Shown: in pieces, positions 58,316 to 64,000 of the stretch
Layout of the letters: the number at the start of each line of letters is the position of its first letter
Position numbering within the stretch: the stretch's first letter is position 1
NCBI RefSeq assembly: GCF_002257645.1
Contig: NZ_NQMO01000001.1
Location: forward strand, 1,226,065 to 1,290,064
Source: Paenibacillus sp. XY044
GTDB lineage: Bacteria > Bacillota > Bacilli > Paenibacillales > Paenibacillaceae
Direction of reading: 5' to 3'
DNA: 64,000 nt
The notes under the pieces: model-generated
Databases searched by the model: none
What the model was told of the DNA's origin: nothing
Seen by the model: only the letters and a program-made list of their open reading frames with translations
Made by a program: the position numbers and the translations under genes

Positions 58316-60628
58316 ATGAAACGGGTATGGCTGAACATTTCGCCGGTATTTCGTAAATTCCTCATGTCCTATCTCATCGTGCTGTTGATTCCGCTGATTG
58401 CGGGTTATGTATCTTACCGGACGTCCATCGATGTTGCGGAGCAAAGCTCCCTGGAGACCAGCATCATGACGCTGCAGCAGAGCAAGGATTTGATGGAGCG
58501 CAGGCTTGCGGAAGTTCAAGGCTTTACCAAGCAGCTCGCCATCAACCAGGATTTGGCCAGACTCATGACTGTACGCGCAGACGAGCAAAACTACGACGTA
58601 TACGGTTTGTGGAAAATGATGCGCGATATCTCTAACTACAGCCAGACAAATGACTTTCTTTCGAATTTTTACATCTACCTCCGTAACAGCCATCTGGTGC
58701 TTACCCCTAGTACGGTCTATTACCGGCCGGAGCTGTTTTACGAATCAAACCATTATGAAGGCATGCCCTTTGAGACGTGGAAAAAAAACTTCCTTGAGAA
58801 GAGCAATCTCAGCATCGTCGTTCCCCAGCAAGATTACGTGCAAAAAACGCACAAGCAAACGGTGGTCAGCTTCGTGCAGTCCCTGCCCCTGAACAGCTTC
58901 GATACGCCTCTTGCCTCCGTCGTGGTCGTGATCGACACGAAGAAAATGTCCGCTTCTTTATCGGGCATTACAAGTCAATACGGGGGTTGGTCATTCGTCA
59001 AGAATCATGAAGGAGAAACGGTCATGTCCGAGGGAATTACCGGCAGCGGCATTGCCAAGATCAAAAATATTCCTTCGGGCAAGCCCGGCGATATCAGCCG
59101 CGCTGCGGATGACATGCTGCTCATATCCATCCGGGATGAATTAAGCGGGTGGGTCTACACGGCCGGCGTCCCCAAATCCGCGCTCATGGTCAACGCCAAC
59201 CGGATCAAGAACATTACCGGTACCCTCACCGCGATTTCATTAATTACCGGACTTGTGTTCGGACTGTTTCTAGCATACCGGAGCAGCGCGCCCATCAACA
59301 AGCTGGTGGGTTCGCTTAAGAAACAGCTCGGTTTGGAGTCCGGTGCGGGCTATCAAGATTACGACTTTATCACTGGGAACATATCCAGCCTGATCGCGAG
59401 CAACAGGCAGTTGGAGCACGAACTCCGCAGCCAGGTGCCGTTGATCCGCGATGCGTTCATTAAACGTCTGTTGGTCGGAGAATTCTACAATGGAGATGAT
59501 CTCGCTGCCGCTTCTGCACAGGCGGACATCACCATAAATGGCGATGCAGGTTACGCCGGTCTGGCCAAAATCAACACTTTCGGCGGATCAGACAGCCGCG
59601 AATTCCTCGCGGAGTTCAGTGTAGCCCGTTTAATCGTGCGTCAGTCTCTCATGGAGGCTGATCCGGATATGCTCGTAACGGATTGGGGGCAGGACAAGCT
59701 GGCCTTTTTGCTGCTGCGCGCTAGTAAGCTGGCTCCGGATGAGGCCTTGGTTATTCAGAGGCTTCAGGAATTGGCTGCCACGCTATTCAGCCATTATCAC
59801 ATGTCCGTCCAATTCGGTATGGGCCGGCCCTTCGAAGCGCTTGCGGACGTCGGAATATCGTTCGGCGAAGCGGTGGAGGCCATTGATTATACGGCATTTA
59901 CCGGTGAGAGCGGCGTGATTCGGTATGAGGATTCGACCCAGGACGCGTCGCTATTCTATTACCCGATCGAGACGGAAACGCGGCTGCTGAACACGATTAA
60001 ATCAGGAGACGGCAAAGAAGCGATGCGGATCCTCGAGCACATTGCCGAACGGAATTTTAAGGAAAGGGAGCTGTCCCGTGACATGATGGAGCAGCTGATC
60101 GGCGAACTGAAAGGGACGCTGCTTAAACTGCTGGATCAAAAAGCGGGAGATGATAACCGATTGGTAGAGAGCCTGCAGTACCGAATTGCCCATATCCAGT
60201 CGGCAGCAGGGACCGATAGGCTGCTTGGACAAATGGGCGAAATTATCAGCCTCTATTGTTCGATGGTTGAGGAGAAAAAGAACGCCCTGCATCATCAGAC
60301 AGTACACCAGGCGAAACTCTTTCTTGATTCTGCATACGGTGATGCGGAATTGACGCTGTACCACATTGCCAAGCAGGTTGGCAGGCCGGAGAAGTATGTG
60401 TCCACTGTATTCAAGGAAAGCGAGGGGGAGCATTGGTTCGATTATTTGGAACGGCTGCGCATCGATAAAGCGTCCGAGCTGCTGCTGAACCGAACTTTGA
60501 AAATCGATGATATTGCCGAAAGGGTCGGCTATAACAGCGCACATTCGTTCCGGCGTGCCTTCAAGCGGGTCCGGGGGATCTCCCCGAGCATGTTCAGGGA
60601 GGCGGCTGAATTAGGGGACGTTCGTTGA
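58316..60628 (+). CDS. YesS-like membrane AraC-family regulator
   Basis: A 770-residue one-component regulator. Membrane segment about 15-35, extracytoplasmic sensor region of about 260 residues, second segment about 300-322, cytoplasmic middle region, and an AraC-type double helix-turn-helix at the C-terminus (about 658-765: LTLYHIAKQVGRPEKYVSTV and IAERVGYNSAHSFRRAFKRV). Thus sensing outside and DNA binding inside are in one chain, as in YesS of Bacillus subtilis. It lies upstream of an LplB/YtcP/LipO-type importer and probably controls it. ATG follows AGGTGG, and the gap before the first permease gene is 121 bases. Confidence 0.87.
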   Translation: MKRVWLNISPVFRKFLMSYLIVLLIPLIAGYVSYRTSIDVAEQSSLETSIMTLQQSKDLMERRLAEVQGFTKQLAINQDLARLMTVRADEQNYDVYGLWKMMRDISNYSQTNDFLSNFYIYLRNSHLVLTPSTVYYRPELFYESNHYEGMPFETWKKNFLEKSNLSIVVPQQDYVQKTHKQTVVSFVQSLPLNSFDTPLASVVVVIDTKKMSASLSGITSQYGGWSFVKNHEGETVMSEGITGSGIAKIKNIPSGKPGDISRAADDMLLISIRDELSGWVYTAGVPKSALMVNANRIKNITGTLTAISLITGLVFGLFLAYRSSAPINKLVGSLKKQLGLESGAGYQDYDFITGNISSLIASNRQLEHELRSQVPLIRDAFIKRLLVGEFYNGDDLAAASAQADITINGDAGYAGLAKINTFGGSDSREFLAEFSVARLIVRQSLMEADPDMLVTDWGQDKLAFLLLRASKLAPDEALVIQRLQELAATLFSHYHMSVQFGMGRPFEALADVGISFGEAVEAIDYTAFTGESGVIRYEDSTQDASLFYYPIETETRLLNTIKSGDGKEAMRILEHIAERNFKERELSRDMMEQLIGELKGTLLKLLDQKAGDDNRLVESLQYRIAHIQSAAGTDRLLGQMGEIISLYCSMVEEKKNALHHQTVHQAKLFLDSAYGDAELTLYHIAKQVGRPEKYVSTVFKESEGEHWFDYLERLRIDKASELLLNRTLKIDDIAERVGYNSAHSFRRAFKRVRGISPSMFREAAELGDVR

Positions 60629-60749
60629 TTCAGCGCCGGTAGAACACGCTTTCATCGCAAAATGTACGCTTGATCACGGATTGTACGGTCGGATTGTGGA
60701 TGCAATCGCCGCGATTGTACCTTTACGGTCGTGTGGAGGAGATTTTACC

Positions 60750-61784
60750 ATGAGTTCTGTAAGCGCTACCATTATAAACGGCTCCGGAGTCGTAACGTTA
60801 AGGGGGAATTTTCTTGTGAAGGCTGTATCGGTTCGGCCGCAGACGGGGACCCGGGAGAGGAGTCCTTCCAAAAATTATGGGAAGGAAGCCAAGAAAAGTA
60901 TGAGGAAGCACTGGCAGCTGTATTTACTCGTATTACCGCCGGTTCTGTTCTTTATTCTTTTCAAATACCTCCCGATGGCGAACGCGGTGCTTGCATTCAA
61001 GAATTACCAGGTGACCAAGGGGATATGGGGAAGTCCCTGGGTGGGAACGAAGTACTTCGACATGCTGTTTAACAATCCGCAATTCTTGACGCTGATCAAA
61101 AATACGTTGTTTCTGTCTTTGTACCAACTGGCAGCCACTTTCCCAATCCCGATTATTCTGGCACTGCTGCTCAATGAAGTACGAAGCCTCCGTTTCAAAA
61201 AAGCAGTTCAGTTGATTACGTATGCACCGTTTTTTATTTCGACTGTCGTCATGGTATCTATCATCATGATCTTCCTTGCCCCGCGTCTTGGACTGCTGAA
61301 CGTGATTCTAAATGCGCTCGGTATGGAATCCACGAACTTCCTCGGCGACCCGAACAAGTTCAGATCTGTTTATGTATGGGCGGAAGTGTGGCAGACGACC
61401 GGATACTCCTGCGTGATTTACTTAGCGGCATTGGCTGGTGTGGACCCGTCGCTCTATGAAGCGGCAAAAGTGGATGGGGCTTCCAGGCTGCAAAAAATCA
61501 TCAACGTGGACATTCCGGGAATCCTGCCTGCCGCCGTCATTATCCTCATCTTAAGCGTCGGCAATATCATGTCGCTGGGCTTTGAGAAAGTGTATCTGCT
61601 GCAGAACCCGTTAAACCTGCAATCCTCTGAGATCATTTCCACGTATGTCTACAAAATAGGTTTACTGAACGCCAATTACAGCTTTGCCACAGCCGTGGGC
61701 TTGTTCAATTCGGTGATCAATCTGATTCTGCTCGTGGCGGTCAATGCCGTCTCGCGCCGGATTTCCGAGAACAGCCTGTGGTAA
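60750..61784 (+). CDS. LplB-type sugar ABC transporter permease
   Basis: Permease of the third importer in the window, about 344 residues, with six segments from WQLYLLVLPPVLFFILFKYL, the phrase NYQVTKGIWGSPWVG, and the EAA loop DPSLYEAAKVDGASRLQK. The start is uncertain: ATG 60750 has a good GGAGGAG site, while GTG 60816 after AAGGGGGAA is equally near a ribosome site and gives the more usual N-terminal length. It is followed by the YtcP-type gene 25 bases later. Confidence 0.88.
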   Translation: MSSVSATIINGSGVVTLRGNFLVKAVSVRPQTGTRERSPSKNYGKEAKKSMRKHWQLYLLVLPPVLFFILFKYLPMANAVLAFKNYQVTKGIWGSPWVGTKYFDMLFNNPQFLTLIKNTLFLSLYQLAATFPIPIILALLLNEVRSLRFKKAVQLITYAPFFISTVVMVSIIMIFLAPRLGLLNVILNALGMESTNFLGDPNKFRSVYVWAEVWQTTGYSCVIYLAALAGVDPSLYEAAKVDGASRLQKIINVDIPGILPAAVIILILSVGNIMSLGFEKVYLLQNPLNLQSSEIISTYVYKIGLLNANYSFATAVGLFNSVINLILLVAVNAVSRRISENSLW

Positions 61785-61809
61785 TTCCAATGAACAAGGA
61801 GGGGAGGCC

Positions 61810-62730
61810 ATGGCTGCTGTACAGACTACCGCTTCCATATCGCCAAAGGGGAAAATTCGCGAATCGGCGGGGGACCGCATTTTCCTCGGGATCACATACA
61901 TCCTGCTCAGTTTGATACTCTTTGCCGTACTCTACCCGCTCATTTATATCGTCAGCTCATCGATCAGCAGCCCGCAGGCCGTCGCATCCGGAAAAGTGTG
62001 GCTGTGGCCGGTCGATATCTCTTTTGCCGGGTATAAAACGGTCTTCAGCAACGACCAGATTCTGGTCGGCTACGGCAACTCGCTGTTCTATACCTGCTGC
62101 GGGACCTTGATCAGCGTTATCCTAACTGTGGCGATCGCCTATCCGCTATCGAAAAAGACGTTTTTTGGACGCAATGTGCTCATGATGTTCATCACGTTCA
62201 CCTTCCTGTTTTCCGGCGGCCTGATTCCTACGTATCTCGTCGTTAAAGGCCTGCACCTGATTGATTCAAGGTGGGCGCTGCTGCTGCCGAATGCGATCTT
62301 TGTATTCCAGGTCATTATTGCCCGCACCTTTTTTAAATCGTCCATTCCGGAAGAGCTGAACGATGCCGCCGAAATCGACGGCTGCAGCGACATCCGCTTT
62401 TTGCTCAGCGTGGTCATTCCGCTGTCCAAGCCGATCCTGGCCGTGTTGACGCTGGTGTACGCGGTCGCGCAGTGGAACGCCTTTTTCGACGCGTTGATCT
62501 ATCTGAAGTCGCAGCACTTGTATCCGCTTCAGTTAACGCTGCGCAGCATCCTTATACAAAATTTCTCCGGCGGTAACATGGATGCCAGCGAGCAGGTCAA
62601 GCGGCAGGAGCTTGCCTATTTGATGAAATATTCCCTCATCGTGGTCGCAAGCCTGCCGGTGCTGATCCTGTATCCCTTTATTCAGCGGTATTTCGTTCAA
62701 GGGATGCTGATCGGTTCGATTAAGGGTTAA
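61810..62730 (+). CDS. YtcP-type sugar ABC transporter permease
   Basis: A 306-residue partner permease: LGITYILLSLILFAVLYPLI in the first segment, SIPEELNDAAEIDGCSDIRF as the EAA loop, and the characteristic tail YFVQGMLIGSIKG. ATG at 61810 after AAGGAGGGGAGG; the frame is open upstream but overlaps the previous gene's end. The next gene (binding protein) begins 71 bases later. Confidence 0.9.
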   Translation: MAAVQTTASISPKGKIRESAGDRIFLGITYILLSLILFAVLYPLIYIVSSSISSPQAVASGKVWLWPVDISFAGYKTVFSNDQILVGYGNSLFYTCCGTLISVILTVAIAYPLSKKTFFGRNVLMMFITFTFLFSGGLIPTYLVVKGLHLIDSRWALLLPNAIFVFQVIIARTFFKSSIPEELNDAAEIDGCSDIRFLLSVVIPLSKPILAVLTLVYAVAQWNAFFDALIYLKSQHLYPLQLTLRSILIQNFSGGNMDASEQVKRQELAYLMKYSLIVVASLPVLILYPFIQRYFVQGMLIGSIKG

Positions 62731-62801
62731 AACGCGTAGCGTTTGATGATTCAGCAAGGGGAGATTTCAATTTTTCCGTGGAAAAGGGGAGTGTAGTGTT
62801 C

Positions 62802-64000
62802 ATGAAGAAACGTGTTTACCGAGGCTGGTTCAGCTTGATTGCACTGGTGCTTGTCCTTGCAGGCTGTTCCGGAGGAGCATCACCAAACGATTCGGGAGCA
62901 GACGGCGGAGCGACGGGTCCAAGCGGGGAAGGCGGAACCGTTCCGATCAGCGTATTCGTCAATACGGACGGCAACATCGACTATAAGACAAACCAGTTCA
63001 CCAAAGTGCTGGAGGAAAAAGCGAACGTCAAGCTGCAGTTTACCGAGGTTCCTTATGACGGCGCGGCGGAAAAACGCCAAATTTCCCTCGCCAGCGGCGA
63101 CTACCCAGATTTGTACATGCTGATCCCGTGGGTCGACAAGTTCTCCCAATCGGATCTGGTGAAGTTCGGGCAGCAGGGCGTGATCGTTCCCCTGAACGAT
63201 TTGATCGATCAATATGCTCCCAATATCAAGAAGGCGCTGGACGACCACCCGGATTACAAAGCGATGTCCATCGCTCCGGACGGCGACATCTACGGGCTGA
63301 CCATGCTGAACGAATGTTTTCACTGCTCTTACCCCAACAAAATGTGGGTCAACACCAGCTGGCTGAAGAAGCTCAATTTGGAGGTCCCCAAAACGACGGA
63401 AGATTTCAAGAAGATGCTGGAAGCCTTCAAGACCAAGGATCCAAACGGCAACGGCAAAGCCGACGAGGTTCCTCTGAGCGGTTCCATCGAAAATTTTGGC
63501 GTGCACATTCTACCTTTTCTAATGAACGGTTTTATCTATGATGACGATAAATACTATCTGACGGTGAATGGCGATAAAGTAGACATCGCGGCCAACAAGC
63601 CGGAATGGAAGGAAGGACTTGCCTATGCCAGGTCGCTGTATGCCGAAGGCTTGATTGATCCGGGGGCATTCACGCAGAACGCAGACGCGTTCAAGCTGAT
63701 CGGCAACAATACCGCAACCGAGCTTCTGGGTGCGGGAGCATCGATGCATCCGGCCATCTTCACGGATACCGGGGACGGCAACAAATACAGCTCCCATTAC
63801 GACGCCATTCCTCCGCTGCAGGGGCCGCATGCCGCCTATGCCACGTTCAATTACCCGGTAGAACCGGGAGCCACCTTTGTCCTGACCAACAAAGCAAGCA
63901 AAGAGGTACAAATCGCCGCCATCAAAATGCTGGACTATATTTATACCGAAGAGGGACAGCTGCTGGGCAACTATGGCGAGGAGGGCAAGGACTGGGTGAA
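62802..64000 (+). CDS. LipO-type sugar-binding lipoprotein, truncated by window end
   Basis: The first 399 residues of an extracellular binding protein for the importer upstream. MKKRVYRGWFSLIALVLVLA ends in the lipobox LAGC with Cys22. The mature part shows SVFVNTDGNIDYKTNQFTKV, SGDYPDLYMLIPWVDKF and DPNGNGKADEVPLSGSIE, as in the YtcQ/LipO group. ATG follows AAAGGGGAG. The frame is still open at base 64000, so the C-terminus is missing. It is more distant from the two binding proteins at 25457 and 30208 than these are from each other. Confidence 0.88.
   Translation, partial: MKKRVYRGWFSLIALVLVLAGCSGGASPNDSGADGGATGPSGEGGTVPISVFVNTDGNIDYKTNQFTKVLEEKANVKLQFTEVPYDGAAEKRQISLASGDYPDLYMLIPWVDKFSQSDLVKFGQQGVIVPLNDLIDQYAPNIKKALDDHPDYKAMSIAPDGDIYGLTMLNECFHCSYPNKMWVNTSWLKKLNLEVPKTTEDFKKMLEAFKTKDPNGNGKADEVPLSGSIENFGVHILPFLMNGFIYDDDKYYLTVNGDKVDIAANKPEWKEGLAYARSLYAEGLIDPGAFTQNADAFKLIGNNTATELLGAGASMHPAIFTDTGDGNKYSSHYDAIPPLQGPHAAYATFNYPVEPGATFVLTNKASKEVQIAAIKMLDYIYTEEGQLLGNYGEEGKDWV

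Noticed and set aside
1..64000. CRISPR arrays, IS elements, tRNA/rRNA genes, prophage
   Set aside because: None seen; no repeat-spacer pattern, transposase, tRNA-like cloverleaf or phage structural gene was found by eye.

Overview
The window looks like the chromosome of an endospore-forming, saprophytic Firmicute, most likely Paenibacillus or a close relative. The reasons are a GerA/GerB/GerC germinant-receptor operon, an SspH-type small acid-soluble spore protein behind a sigma-G-like promoter, strong GGAGG ribosome sites with frequent TTG/GTG starts, and several YesM/YesN-type two-component systems next to LplB/YtcP-type sugar ABC importers. No rRNA, tRNA, CRISPR array, insertion sequence or phage gene was seen.

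Layout. 1-3.6 kb: L-rhamnose use (truncated divergent AraC-type regulator, rhaB, rhaA) with a cre-like site. 3.6-12.5 kb: sensor kinase and response regulator, a lipoprotein sugar-binding protein, two permeases and a large FAD oxidoreductase. 12.6-18.7 kb: a secreted beta-lactamase-fold protein, a MerR/thioredoxin pair behind a MerR-type promoter, and a secreted discoidin plus beta-helix protein with a perfect CcpA cre site. 18.9-39.7 kb: a long same-strand catabolic island with a sugar dehydrogenase-cupin fusion, GH95, SGNH esterase, LplB/YtcP permeases, two paralogous sugar-binding proteins on either side of a YesN/YesM pair, a divergent GH95, a uronate-isomerase-like amidohydrolase, a beta-propeller hydrolase, GH88 and GH29. 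39.7-43.8 kb: germination operon on the minus strand. 43.9-54.2 kb: ordinary chromosomal genes (old yellow enzyme, Rrf2 regulator and thioredoxin-reductase-like flavoprotein, T-box-controlled asd, ABM monooxygenase, sspH, two VOC proteins, an alpha/beta hydrolase with TetR, and an ammonium transporter with an unknown partner). 54.2-64 kb: an AraC regulator divergent from a lactonase / aldo-keto reductase / zinc dehydrogenase set, then a YesS-like regulator with another LplB/YtcP/LipO importer that runs off the end.

How it fits together. The clearest secreted polysaccharide-active candidate is the discoidin/beta-helix protein, while the GH95, GH29, GH88 and propeller enzymes lack signal peptides. 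This suggests import of oligosaccharides and cytoplasmic trimming of alpha-L-fucosyl or alpha-L-galactosyl, unsaturated uronyl and acetyl groups. Rhamnose would go through RhaA/RhaB, and L-fucose or L-galactose through the oxidative set at 55.3-58.2 kb. A rhamnogalacturonan-II-like pectin or an acidic gum would fit this sugar set; that is inference. The regions most worth testing are the 18.9-39.7 kb island, in which one GH95 paralogue has lost the family's catalytic Asn pair and one binding protein has lost its lipobox, and the oxidative L-sugar set.
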